Shown piece by piece: positions 38,120-46,682 of a DNA stretch of 64,000 bases. The position numbers were made by a program, and so were the translations under genes. The stretch lies in contig NZ_JAJEJP010000001.1 in NCBI RefSeq assembly GCF_021390495.1, positions 2,914,001 to 2,978,000 of the forward strand. Direction: 5' to 3'. The number at the start of each line of letters is the position of its first letter. Position 1 is the stretch's first letter. The stretch comes from Paraburkholderia sp. ZP32-5 (GTDB lineage: Bacteria; Pseudomonadota; Gammaproteobacteria; Burkholderiales; Burkholderiaceae). The notes under the pieces are model-generated. The model searched no databases, was not told where the DNA came from, and saw nothing but the letters and a program-made list of their open reading frames with translations.

Positions 38120-39304
38120 ATGTCCACCCTCGCCTCTGCCAATTCCGCGTCCGCGCCTCCGATTGCCTGCGATATCTTTTGCGCGGTGATCGATAATTTC
38201 GGCGATATCGGCGTCTGCTGGCGCCTCGCGCGCCAGCTCACGAACGAGCATGGCTGGCAGGTGCGCGTGTTCGTCGACGATCTGCACGCGTTTCGCAAGC
38301 TATGCCCATCGCTCGCGCTCGATCGGGCGCGGCAGATGCTCGACGGCATCGTCATCGAACACTGGCACGAACCGGCTCATGCAGGCGATACGCTCGAAGT
38401 CGCCGACGTCGTGATCGAGGCATTCGCCTGCGAACTGCCGCCCGTGTATATCGCGGCGATGGCCGAGCGAGCGCGCGCGCCACTCTGGGTCAACCTCGAA
38501 TATCTGAGCGCCGAAGATTGGGTCGCGGATTTCCACTTGCGGCCGTCGCCTCATCCGCGTTATCCGCTCAGCAAGACGTTCTTTTTTCCTGGGCTCGGGC
38601 CCGGCACCGGTGGCGTCCTGAAGGAACGGAATCTCGACACGGCGCGCACCGCATTCGAAGATTCTGCGACGGCGCGCGCCGCCTGGTGGCTGGAGACCAC
38701 GGGCCGTGCGCCCCCTCCCGCCGATGCGACCGTGGTGTCGCTGTTCGCGTACGAAAATCCCGCCGTCGACAGCCTGCTCGAACAATGGCGCGACGGCGCA
38801 AACCCCGTCGTACTGCTTGTGCCGGAAGGACGTATCTCCGGCGCACTTGCACGCTTTTTCGGGCTGCCGTCGTTTGCCGCGGGCACGCAGGCGACGCGCG
38901 GCAATCTCAGCGCCCATGCTCTGGCTTTTACCGAGCAGCCCGGCTACGACGCGCTGCTGTGGGCGAGCGACGTCAATTTCGTGCGCGGCGAAGATTCCTT
39001 CGTGCGCGCCCAATGGGCTGCCAGACCGTTCGTCTGGCACATCTATCCGCAAGCGGACGACGCGCATCTGCCGAAGCTTGATGCCGCGCTCGCGCACTAC
39101 ACGCGCACACTGCCCGCCGATGCGCGCGCTGCGCTGAAGAGTTTCTGGCACGCCTGGAACGGCGCGGGCCAGCCGGACTGGGCGCAATTTCAGCGCCACT
39201 ATCCGGCCCTGAAGCAACGCGCCGCCGAGTGGGCGACCGAGCTTGCGCAAGTCGGCGATCTCGCTGGAAATCTGACCTCATTCGCAAAAAGTCAGTTAAA
39301 ATAA
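38120..39304 (+). CDS. earP: EF-P arginine rhamnosyltransferase EarP
   Basis: Transfers rhamnose from dTDP-beta-L-rhamnose to Arg32 of elongation factor P, needed for relief of polyproline stalling. The 394-residue GT-B protein shows the family N-terminus CDIFCAVIDNFGDIGVCWRLARQL, the FFPGLGPGTGGVLKE segment and the C-terminal FVRGEDSFVRAQWAARPFVWHIYPQ with the catalytic-region Arg/Gln/Asp residues. efp with Arg32 follows 410 bp downstream, confirming the pair. Confidence 0.95.
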   Translation: MSTLASANSASAPPIACDIFCAVIDNFGDIGVCWRLARQLTNEHGWQVRVFVDDLHAFRKLCPSLALDRARQMLDGIVIEHWHEPAHAGDTLEVADVVIEAFACELPPVYIAAMAERARAPLWVNLEYLSAEDWVADFHLRPSPHPRYPLSKTFFFPGLGPGTGGVLKERNLDTARTAFEDSATARAAWWLETTGRAPPPADATVVSLFAYENPAVDSLLEQWRDGANPVVLLVPEGRISGALARFFGLPSFAAGTQATRGNLSAHALAFTEQPGYDALLWASDVNFVRGEDSFVRAQWAARPFVWHIYPQADDAHLPKLDAALAHYTRTLPADARAALKSFWHAWNGAGQPDWAQFQRHYPALKQRAAEWATELAQVGDLAGNLTSFAKSQLK

Positions 39305-39714
39305 GCGGTTATCCAACGGCCGACGACGCAAGCGCGGCCCGATTCCGGCAACGCCATGTGGTCAGCCCGGCTGATCACTTCCTAGGTGGAAACACACATC
39401 GCGAGTCACGACACTTTGGTGTCGGGCACGCGAATGTCAAAAAAGGGACGTATGTTGCAGTCTGTTTGCGAATCGGCGCCACTCGTGTACACGCCCGCAC
39501 AGGGTAAGAAGCAGGTAGCAGGTGGAATGATCGGGCATCGTCAGGCTGCGTAGGCAGCCCTTCCTGATCTTCTCCGCAAACCGGTTCCGTTTCACGCATC
39601 CGGGCAGCACCGCCTCATGCGGTGCGCAGCAAGCGGTGTGGGAAACGCCGAAGCCGCTTGCGCCGTATGCCGTTGAGCAACAGTCAAGCAATTTATCTCG
39701 TACAGGACAGTTTT
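39305..39714 (+). other. 410-bp earP-efp gap
   Basis: No gene is supported. A small hairpin (CGACAC-TTTG-GTGTCG, 39409-39424) is present without a T-tract. The efp promoter and leader probably lie here, but no consensus boxes stand out. A frame in phase with efp is open from 39622 but lacks protein features. Confidence 0.4.
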
Positions 39715-40272
39715 ATGAAGACCGCACAGGAACTCCGCACCGGCAACGTCGTGATGATCGGCTCTGACGCCATGGTCGTGCAGAAGGCCGAATACAACAA
39801 GTCGGGCCGCAACTCCGCCGTCGTCAAGATGAAGTTCAAGAACCTGCTGACCGGCGCAGGCATGGAAACCGTGTACAAGGCAGACGACAAGTTCGACGTC
39901 GTCGTGCTCGAGCGCAAGGAAGTGACCTACTCGTACTTTGCCGACCCGATGTACGTGTTCATGGACGCCGACTACAACCAGTACGAAGTCGAAGCCGAAA
40001 TGATGGGCGACGCGCTGCACTATCTCGAAGACGGCATGGCTTGCGAAGTCGTGTTCTACAACGAGAAGGCAATCTCGGTCGAACTGCCGACCACGCTGGT
40101 CCGCGAAATCATCTACACGGAACCGGCCGTCAAGGGCGACACGTCGTCGGGCAAGGTGCTGAAGAACGCCAAGCTGAACACCGGCTTCGAACTGCAAGTG
40201 CCGCTCTTCTGCAACATCGGCGACAAGATCGAAATCGATACGCGTACGCACGAGTACCGCAGCCGCGCATAA
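39715..40272 (+). CDS. efp: Elongation factor P
   Basis: Binds between the P and E sites and speeds peptide bonds at proline stretches. The 185-residue, three-domain sequence starts [15 protein letters not shown]. The modified residue is Arg32 in [11 protein letters not shown], the EarP-type (not Lys34/EpmA-type) variant. The rest fits the family: [21 protein letters not shown] and the C-terminal [23 protein letters not shown]. It ends at a strong terminator. Confidence 0.98.
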   Translation: MKTAQELRTGNVVMIGSDAMVVQKAEYNKSGRNSAVVKMKFKNLLTGAGMETVYKADDKFDVVVLERKEVTYSYFADPMYVFMDADYNQYEVEAEMMGDALHYLEDGMACEVVFYNEKAISVELPTTLVREIIYTEPAVKGDTSSGKVLKNAKLNTGFELQVPLFCNIGDKIEIDTRTHEYRSRA

Positions 40273-40322
40273 GCGCCAGCTAGCGTCATCAGCCCCCAGC
40301 GTCGGCCTTTCCGCCGGCGCGC

Positions 40323-40360
40323 AAAAAAAAGCGCCCAAAATTGGGCGCTTTTTCTTTTTT
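40323..40360. terminator. Terminator after efp
   Basis: The stem GCGCCCAA/TTGGGCGC is extended by A/T pairs and followed by TTTTTCTTTTTT on the plus strand. The A-run on the left makes it bidirectional in principle. Confidence 0.9.
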
Positions 40361-40451
40361 GTCCCTTTGTGTATGGTTTAGGAAAACTTTACCGGACCGC
40401 TTCTCGAAAAAATTACCATTGCGACACGCCGATTTCGCATCTCGCGTAACG

Positions 40452-40464
40452 CAAATCATTGATC
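40452..40464 (-). promoter_or_regulatory. Possible IHF site upstream of the CsbD-family gene
   Basis: On the minus strand GATCAATGATTTG matches the IHF consensus WATCAA-N4-TTR except for the first base. It lies about 20 bp upstream of the sigma-54-like -24 element, where IHF often bends DNA between enhancer and promoter. Confidence 0.4.
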
Positions 40465-40481
40465 TGGCTAAGAAAATATTT

Positions 40482-40498
40482 TTGGCACAGTCCATGCT
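40482..40498 (+). promoter_or_regulatory. Sigma-54-type promoter of the CsbD-family gene
   Basis: TTGGCAC at 40482-40488 is followed by ATGCT at 40494-40498, with the GG and GC dinucleotides exactly 10 bases apart, as required for -24/-12 recognition. This leaves a leader of roughly 38 nt before the ATG at 40547. No competing TTGACA/TATAAT pair is visible in this gap. Confidence 0.65.
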
Positions 40499-40546
40499 TC
40501 TCATGAGAAACGCTAAGAACCGCGTATTACTCAACCGGGAGGCACC

Positions 40547-40753
40547 ATGAACAACGACATCGCTGAAGGCAAGTGGAAACAGATCGTCGGCAAAGCCAAG
40601 GCCGCGTGGGGTGAACTGACAGATGACGAACTGACGAAGGCCGAAGGCCGCGCCGACAAACTCGCCGGCCTGATTCAGGAACGCTATGGCAGAACCCGTG
40701 AAGAAGCTGAACTCGAAGTGCGCCGGTTTTTCGATAGCAACCGGGATTTCTGA
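40547..40753 (+). CDS. CsbD-family (YjbJ-like) stress protein
   Basis: A 68-residue small, charged, probably helical protein of the CsbD family: GKWKQIVGKAKAAWGELTDDELTKAEGRADKLAGLIQERYG is diagnostic in its WKQ-GK-WG-LTDD pattern. Members are abundant in stress and stationary phase; the biochemical role is unknown. GGGAGG 4 bases before ATG 40547 is a strong ribosome binding site. A sigma-54-like promoter lies just upstream, and the NtrC-type regulator gene begins 189 bp downstream in the same direction. Confidence 0.92.
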   Translation: MNNDIAEGKWKQIVGKAKAAWGELTDDELTKAEGRADKLAGLIQERYGRTREEAELEVRRFFDSNRDF

Positions 40754-40942
40754 CCGAACCCGTGGAGGCACTACGGGCGTCCACCCGCACAACGCGAAGC
40801 GGCCCAGGCCGGCCGCCGTGCTTAATAGCCGGCGAATCAGCCGTAACGAGCCGTTATCGAGCCCCTCAGAGTCCGCGCTGCGCGCCATCATCCAGCTTGC
40901 CGGCGCCACGGACATTTCATCCATCTAAAAATTGCGCTCGCC

Positions 40943-42325
40943 ATGCCACACGCACTGATTGTTGAAGACGATCCTAATAGCCTCTCCGGGCTGTCCGCGA
41001 TTCTCGCGGCCGACGGCTTCTCCGTCGACACCGCGACCACGCTCGCCGAAGCCCGCGGAGCGCTGACGCGCTTCATTCCCGACGTCGTGCTGGTCGACCT
41101 GAATCTGCCGGACGGCAGCGGTCTTGATCTGCTGCAGCATCTGCCCGCGCATCCACCGGGCGGCGCGTTGCCCGTGATCGTCATGACCGGCAACGCGACG
41201 GTCGAGAGCGCGATCGAGGGCCTGCGGCACGGCATCTGGGACTATCTGCTGAAGCCGGTCAATATTCCGCGCCTGCGCAGTCTGCTCGCACGCATTCCAC
41301 GTCCGTACGAACTGACGGAGGAAGTGCAGACACTGCGCGCATCGCTGCGACAACTCGGCCGCTTTGGTTCGATGCTCGGCCGCAGCGGCGCCATCCAGCA
41401 TGTGTACGACACGATCGAACATCTGGCGCCGACCGAAGCCGCCGTGCTGATCTCCGGCGAAGCCGGCACCGGCAAGCAGGTTGCCGCGCGCACGCTGCAC
41501 GACATGAGCCGGCGCCGCAAAGGACCGTTCATCACGTTCGATTGCCGCGACGCGGGCGCCGGTGCGCTCGATCGTTCGCTCGAGAGCGTGCTGTTCGGTC
41601 ACGAGCGCGGCGCATTCGGCGGCGCCGAGCAGCGCGAGGCGGGTCTTTTCGAACAGGCGAGCGGCGGCACGTTGTTCATCAACGAAATTACCGAGCTGCC
41701 GCGCGCGCAGCAGGAAGCGCTGTTGCGCGCGCTCGATTCGCAGACGTTCATGCGGGTCGGCGGCACCAACCAGGTCGTGACCGACTTCCGGCTCGTCGCG
41801 TCGACACGCAAGGCGCCGCGCGCGGCAGTCGCGGAAGGCAGCCTGCATCAGGACCTCGCGCTGCGCCTCGAAGCCGCCGCGATAACGCTCCCACCGTTGC
41901 GCGAACGCGCGGACGATGCGGTGCTGATCGCGCAGGCAGTCGTCGACGAAATGAATCAGGAAGCCGCCGCGCGTGGCACGGCGGACGCCGCGAAGCAGGC
42001 AGCGCCGAATTTCCTGCACGAATGCGCGACCTACGACTGGCCCGGCAACGTGCGCGAATTGCAGGAGCGCGTGCGGCGCGCGTATCAGGCGTCCGGCGAC
42101 GTGCTCGAGTCGTTGCGCGCTGATGAGACCGGCACCGCGAACGGCCGCGATCTGAATGGCAGCCGCGTGCAGGTAACGGTCGGCACGCCGCTCGCGGACG
42201 TCGAGGAAATGCTGATTCGCGCGACGCTCGACGCGGTCGGCGGCACGCGGCATCGCGCGGCATCGTTGCTGGGCATCAGTCCGAAAACGCTGTACAACAA
42301 GTTGCAGCGCATGCGGTTGAACTGA
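40943..42325 (+). CDS. NtrC-type response regulator with altered AAA+ motifs
   Basis: A 460-residue protein: receiver domain (1-115, phospho-acceptor Asp52 in VLVDLNLPDGSG, Thr82, Lys104), AAA+ domain (about 140-375) and a Fis-type helix-turn-helix (about 425-460, HRAASLLGISPKTLYNKL). Walker A is GEAGTGKQ at 172-179. Unusually, the sigma-54 contact loop reads GAFGGA (223-228) instead of GAFTGA, Walker B reads LFINEI with Asn247 in place of Asp, and the position of the first arginine finger is His302 (Arg308 is kept). ATP hydrolysis and sigma-54 activation are therefore doubtful; it may act as a DNA-binding regulator only. No kinase gene is adjacent. Confidence 0.88.
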   Translation: MPHALIVEDDPNSLSGLSAILAADGFSVDTATTLAEARGALTRFIPDVVLVDLNLPDGSGLDLLQHLPAHPPGGALPVIVMTGNATVESAIEGLRHGIWDYLLKPVNIPRLRSLLARIPRPYELTEEVQTLRASLRQLGRFGSMLGRSGAIQHVYDTIEHLAPTEAAVLISGEAGTGKQVAARTLHDMSRRRKGPFITFDCRDAGAGALDRSLESVLFGHERGAFGGAEQREAGLFEQASGGTLFINEITELPRAQQEALLRALDSQTFMRVGGTNQVVTDFRLVASTRKAPRAAVAEGSLHQDLALRLEAAAITLPPLRERADDAVLIAQAVVDEMNQEAAARGTADAAKQAAPNFLHECATYDWPGNVRELQERVRRAYQASGDVLESLRADETGTANGRDLNGSRVQVTVGTPLADVEEMLIRATLDAVGGTRHRAASLLGISPKTLYNKLQRMRLN

Positions 42326-42390
42326 GCCTTGCGGGCTTAGCGTGGGCTGCCCGCCGAAGCTCGAAGACCATCGAAGAGCGAAGCCAATAA

Positions 42391-42433
42391 AAATGGCGCC
42401 TTGAATCTGAATTGCTTCAAGGCGCCATTTTTT
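42391..42433. terminator. Bidirectional terminator between regulator gene and nagZ
   Basis: A perfect 15-bp stem (42391-42405 with 42416-42430, 10-nt loop) is flanked by A- and T-runs and serves both converging transcripts. Confidence 0.9.
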
Positions 42434-42458
42434 CGTGCGAACGGTGCAGGCGAGCCGT

Positions 42459-43487
42459 CTAGGCAAACGCACCGCGCATCAGTTCCCGCGCTTGCCGATA
42501 TCTCGCCTCGTCCATCAGCTTGTCCCATTTGAGCGCTTCGCCGCGCGGTCGCATGCGCTTCAGGCGCCGGCGCGATTCCTTCGACGGCTCGAAGCGCAGC
42601 CCATCGAGCACCTTCTCCGCTTCGTGCGGCTGATTGCAGATCAACACCATGTCGCAGCCGGCTTCAAGCGCGGCGCTCGCGGCTTCGGTCAGCGTGCCGC
42701 CCTGGCGCGCGGCCTCCATCGACAGATCGTCGCTGAAAATCGCGCCTTCGAAACCGAGCTTGCCGCGCAAAATATCCTGCAGCCAGACGCGCGAAAAACC
42801 CGCAGGTTTCGCATCGACCTTCGGATAGACGACATGCGCGGGCAATACCGCGCCGAGTGACAAGCCAAGCCAATCGTACGGCGCGACGTCCTCGCGCAGG
42901 ATCGCGTCGAGCGAACGCTCGTCGACCGGCATCGCGACATGCGAGTCCGCCTGCGCGAAGCCATGCCCCGGAAAGTGCTTGCCGCAGTTGCTCATGCCCG
43001 CGAGCGCGAGGCCGTGGTTCAGGCTCTTCGCGAGCATCGCAACCACGCGCGGGTCGCGGTGAAACGCCCGATCGCCGATCACCTGCGAATGTCCGTAGTC
43101 GAGGTCGAGCACCGGCGTGAAGCTCATGTCGATGCCGCAGGCGCGCAACTCCGCGGCGAGAACATAGCCGACCGCGGTCGCGACCTTGGTTGCCTGCAGT
43201 ACGTCGTGATCCCACAACGTGCCGAGCTTGCCCATCGACGGCAGCACCGTGAAGCCGTCGGTGCGAAAGCGCTGCACGCGACCGCCTTCATGATCGACGG
43301 CGATCAGCAGATCCGGACGGATCGCGCGGATTGCATCGGTCAGCGCGACCAGTTGCGCGCGGTTCTCGTAGTGGCGCGCAAACAGGATCACGCCGCCAGT
43401 CATCGGATGAGCGAGGCGACGCCGGTCATCGCGGTTCAGCGTTTTGCCGACCACGTCGAGCATCACCGGTCCGGGTGTGGTTTTCAT
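42459..43487 (-). CDS. nagZ: Beta-N-acetylhexosaminidase NagZ
   Basis: Cytoplasmic family 3 glycosidase that removes GlcNAc from anhydro-muropeptides in peptidoglycan recycling. Visible are LIAVDHEGGRVQRFR, GKHFPGHGFAQADSHVAMP (catalytic Asp-His dyad loop) and IFSDDLSMEAA (nucleophile Asp). Length is 342 residues from ATG 43487 (MKTTPGPVML); the open frame to 43550 is not needed. It is the last gene of the lepA-to-nagZ run, ending at a strong terminator. Confidence 0.95.
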   Translation of the reverse strand: MKTTPGPVMLDVVGKTLNRDDRRRLAHPMTGGVILFARHYENRAQLVALTDAIRAIRPDLLIAVDHEGGRVQRFRTDGFTVLPSMGKLGTLWDHDVLQATKVATAVGYVLAAELRACGIDMSFTPVLDLDYGHSQVIGDRAFHRDPRVVAMLAKSLNHGLALAGMSNCGKHFPGHGFAQADSHVAMPVDERSLDAILREDVAPYDWLGLSLGAVLPAHVVYPKVDAKPAGFSRVWLQDILRGKLGFEGAIFSDDLSMEAARQGGTLTEAASAALEAGCDMVLICNQPHEAEKVLDGLRFEPSKESRRRLKRMRPRGEALKWDKLMDEARYRQARELMRGAFA

Positions 43488-43554
43488 CGGATTCCGCAGG
43501 AAAGAAGTCGCTAAGGCGAGGACAAACGCGGCAGCCAACGCCGCGTTCAATGTT

Positions 43555-44049
43555 TTATTCGGTGGCTGATTGTGCGGACGGCGGCTTGGGCGTGGATTCT
43601 GCGGACTCAGCGGACGAAGCCGCTGCCTCGCCAGGCTGCACGGTCTTAGAGGTCTCTGCGGTCTCCGCGATCACGAACGACACCGCGTAATCCCGCTCGT
43701 CGCTGATCGTCACCCGCGCGGTGATGCCGCGCGCGGCGAGCCAGTCGGCCAGTTCGCCGGAGGCGACCACCATCGGCTCGCCGCTCGGCTTGTTGAGCGT
43801 TTGCAGCGCACGCCAGGTCATCGGCCAGTGCATGCCGAGGCCGATCGCCTTCGAAAACGCTTCTTTCGCCGAGAAGCGCGTCGCCAGAAACGCGAGGCCG
43901 CGCGCCGCCGAGCGGGCCTGCCGCGCGTGATAGACGCGCAGTTCGTCGGGGCCGAGCACCTTCTGCGCGAACCGGCCGTTGGTGCGCGTCATCACCGCGG
44001 CCACGCGGCTCACCTGAACGACGTCGGTACCGATACCGTAGATCGCCAT
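43555..44049 (-). CDS. acpS: Holo-ACP synthase with C-terminal extension
   Basis: Transfers 4'-phosphopantetheine from CoA to acyl carrier protein (acpP of this window is a likely client). The AcpS signatures [12 protein letters not shown] (Mg-binding Asp) and [13 protein letters not shown] (Glu) are intact. At 164 residues it is about 35 longer than usual; the excess is a Ser/Ala/Glu/Pro tail after SFVIAE. It lies 21 bp downstream of pdxJ and 67 bp before nagZ. Confidence 0.94.
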   Translation of the reverse strand: MAIYGIGTDVVQVSRVAAVMTRTNGRFAQKVLGPDELRVYHARQARSAARGLAFLATRFSAKEAFSKAIGLGMHWPMTWRALQTLNKPSGEPMVVASGELADWLAARGITARVTISDERDYAVSFVIAETAETSKTVQPGEAAASSAESAESTPKPPSAQSATE

Positions 44050-44070
44050 GCGCGCGTCCCTATCGTCAGT

Positions 44071-44835
44071 TCAGCCACGCGCGCCGAGACGGGCGGCGAC
44101 CATGATCGCCTTCATCTCGCGCACCGCGTTGTCCCAGCCCGCGAAGATCGCGTGCGCGACGATCGCGTGACCGATATTGAGTTCGACGATCCCGTCGATC
44201 GCGGCGATCTGCTGCACGTTCGTGTAATGCAGACCGTGACCCGCGTTCACCTTCAGACCCAGCGTCGCGCCGAATTCGACTGCGCGCACGACGCGCTCAT
44301 ATTCGCGCTGCTGTTCGGCGGGATCGTGCGCTTCCGCGTAGCGGCCGGTGTGCAACTCGATCACCGGCGCGCCGGCCTCATGCGCGGCGCGAATCTGCGC
44401 CTCGTCGGGGTCGATAAACAGCGACACGCGCGAGTTGGCGTCCGCAAGCTGCCGGCACGCCGCGCGCACCGCGTCGAACTGGCCGGCGACGTCGAGACCG
44501 CCTTCGGTCGTCAGTTCCTGACGCTTTTCCGGCACGAGGCAGACATCGTGCGGCTGCACGTCGCACGCGATGTCGAGCATTTCCTGCGTGACCGCGCACT
44601 CGAGATTCATGCGTGTTTTCAACAACGGGCGCAGTTTGCGCACGTCGGCATCGACGATATGGCGGCGGTCCTCGCGCAGATGCAGCGTGATCACGTCGGC
44701 GCCGGCCTCCTCGGCCATCAGCGCGGCGCGGATCGGATCGGGATAGGACGTGCCGCGCGCGTTGCGCAGCGTGGCGACGTGGTCGATGTTCACGCCGAGA
44801 TCGATCACGGTCGGCGAGGTAAGAAAGAAGCTCAT
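44071..44835 (-). CDS. pdxJ: Pyridoxine 5'-phosphate synthase
   Basis: Closes the pyridoxine ring from 1-deoxyxylulose-5-phosphate and 3-amino-2-oxopropyl phosphate in vitamin B6 synthesis. TIM-barrel signatures: [48 protein letters not shown] and [14 protein letters not shown]. Length is 254 residues. ATG 44835 overlaps the recO stop as ATGA, so the two are translationally coupled. Confidence 0.97.
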   Translation of the reverse strand: MSFFLTSPTVIDLGVNIDHVATLRNARGTSYPDPIRAALMAEEAGADVITLHLREDRRHIVDADVRKLRPLLKTRMNLECAVTQEMLDIACDVQPHDVCLVPEKRQELTTEGGLDVAGQFDAVRAACRQLADANSRVSLFIDPDEAQIRAAHEAGAPVIELHTGRYAEAHDPAEQQREYERVVRAVEFGATLGLKVNAGHGLHYTNVQQIAAIDGIVELNIGHAIVAHAIFAGWDNAVREMKAIMVAARLGARG

Positions 44836-45743
44836 AGGTTCTGCAGGTCGATCAGGATCTGACGGGTCGCAAGCGGCGCGCCGCCGAGATAGGTGTTGAG
44901 CAGAAAGCGCATCAGCGTTTTGCTTTGCGAGACGGTCTGCGCTCGATGGTAATCGTCCTTTTCCATATCGAGCAAGGTTTGGCCCGATATCACCGGCCAT
45001 TGCGCGGGCCATTCGTCCGATGCTTCACGCACGCCGCGCTCGGGATCGAACACATAGCGCCCTTCCGCCGATACCGCTTTGCGCGCGACGGTGCGATCGA
45101 GCGCCATCGCATAACCGGTCTCGCGCAGCAGCACGCGCTCGAATGAGCGCAGCACCTGCACCGGCGGTTCGTCGTGCGCGAGCCGAGTCAGCGTGACGAC
45201 ATAGTGATGGAATAGTTGCGGATGCGGATCTTCGCGCGCGCAGAATTTGACCAGCAGTTCGTTGACGTAAAAGCCGCACAGCAGTGCGTCGCCGGCCAGC
45301 GGCAGCATGCCGCCGACCCATTCGGCGCCGGTCAGCGTGCGTACCTCGGATCTGCCCGACCACGCGAGCGACAGCGGCTGGAAGGTCTGCAACACGCCGC
45401 GCAGCGCGGAGTGCGGGCGCTTCGCGCCCTTCGCGACCAGCGCGAGACGGCCGTGATCGCGCGACAGCACGTCGATGATCAGACTGGTCTCGCGATACGG
45501 GTAGCTATGTAGCACGAACGCGGGCTGCTCGCTGATCCGGTATTCGGATGACGGAGTGCGCGGCGCGCGGCGCGCGGCCGTTTTGCGTGGCGCGCTGTCG
45601 GAGGCGGCAACGGCGGCCGTACCCGCCGATGAATTTTTCGCGGTGGATTTCCGCGCGCTACGCGCGGGCCGCAACGGTTCCTGCTCCGGTTCGTCCGGCG
45701 CAGCGTCGGAATTCAGCGTCATCCACGCGTCATTCGTACCCAT
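44832..45743 (-). CDS. recO: DNA repair protein RecO
   Basis: Mediates RecA loading on SSB-coated DNA (RecFOR pathway). The OB-fold starts at about residue 70 ([35 protein letters not shown]), followed by the helical domain ([20 protein letters not shown]...). The first ~65 residues are an extra Lys/Arg/Ala-rich extension. ATG 45743 (MGTNDAWM) overlaps the end of era by 14 bases; ATG 45722 without overlap is the other option. The stop overlaps the pdxJ start. Confidence 0.94.
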   Translation of the reverse strand: MGTNDAWMTLNSDAAPDEPEQEPLRPARSARKSTAKNSSAGTAAVAASDSAPRKTAARRAPRTPSSEYRISEQPAFVLHSYPYRETSLIIDVLSRDHGRLALVAKGAKRPHSALRGVLQTFQPLSLAWSGRSEVRTLTGAEWVGGMLPLAGDALLCGFYVNELLVKFCAREDPHPQLFHHYVVTLTRLAHDEPPVQVLRSFERVLLRETGYAMALDRTVARKAVSAEGRYVFDPERGVREASDEWPAQWPVISGQTLLDMEKDDYHRAQTVSQSKTLMRFLLNTYLGGAPLATRQILIDLQNL

Positions 45744-46629
45744 ACGCACGAAGCCCGGCTTCGTTGTCGGCCCAGCCGCTCTTCACCTTGACGAAGGTCT
45801 CCAGGTACACCGGACCGTCGAACAGCTTCGCCATGTCCAGACGTGCCTCGGTGCTGATCTGCTTCAGCTTGGCGCCCTTCTGGCCGATGATCATCGCCTT
45901 GTGGGTGTCGCGATCGACGAGAATCGTCGCGAAAATGCGGCGCAGACGCCCCTCGGTCTCGAATTTTTCGATCAGCACGGTACTCGTGTACGGCAGTTCG
46001 TCACCGGTCCAGCGGAACACTTTTTCGCGCAGGATTTCGGCGGCAAGGAAGCGCTCGCTGCGATCGGTCAGATCGTCCTCGCCATAGATCGGCTCGCCTT
46101 CGGGCAGGAACGGCTTGACGGTCGCCATCAAGCGCTTGATGTCGTCGATATTCTTCGCCGACAGCGGCACGATCTCGTTGAACTCACGCAGCGCGCTCAT
46201 CTGCTGCATGAACGGGAACAGCGAGTCCTTATCCGACACGCGATCGAGTTTGTTCGCGATCAGCAGCGTCGGCACCTTCGCGGGGATCAGGTCGAGCACT
46301 CTCTGATCGTCCGGACCGAAACGGCCGGCCTCGATCACGAACAGAATCGCGTCGACCGAGGTCAGCGTCGAGGTGACCGCGCGATTGAGCGAACGATTCA
46401 GCGCGCCGCTGTGCTTGGTCTGGAAACCGGGCGTATCGACAAAGATGTACTGCGCGTCGTCGATCGTGTTGATGCCCGTGATGCGATGGCGCGTGGTCTG
46501 CGCCTTGCGCGACGTGATACTGACTTTCTGGCCGACCAGCGCGTTCATCAGCGTGGATTTGCCGACGTTCGGGCGGCCGACGATCGCGACCATGCCGCAG
46601 CGAAAACCAGTGGGGGTGGGAGCGTTCAT
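45730..46629 (-). CDS. era: Ribosome-associated GTPase Era
   Basis: Binds 16S rRNA and checks small-subunit maturation. The GTPase motifs are [12 protein letters not shown] (G1), TTRH (G2), DTPG (G3), ANKLD (G4) and SAK (G5), followed by a KH domain with the [12 protein letters not shown] end. Length is 299 residues from ATG 46629 (MNAPTPTGF); the longer frame to 46686 would overlap rnc. It follows rnc directly. Confidence 0.97.
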   Translation of the reverse strand: MNAPTPTGFRCGMVAIVGRPNVGKSTLMNALVGQKVSITSRKAQTTRHRITGINTIDDAQYIFVDTPGFQTKHSGALNRSLNRAVTSTLTSVDAILFVIEAGRFGPDDQRVLDLIPAKVPTLLIANKLDRVSDKDSLFPFMQQMSALREFNEIVPLSAKNIDDIKRLMATVKPFLPEGEPIYGEDDLTDRSERFLAAEILREKVFRWTGDELPYTSTVLIEKFETEGRLRRIFATILVDRDTHKAMIIGQKGAKLKQISTEARLDMAKLFDGPVYLETFVKVKSGWADNEAGLRAYGYE

Positions 46630-46682
46630 ATTCGGACTACAGCAGGTTTGTTCGGCTCGCGGGATGCGCGCGCCGATGGCAA

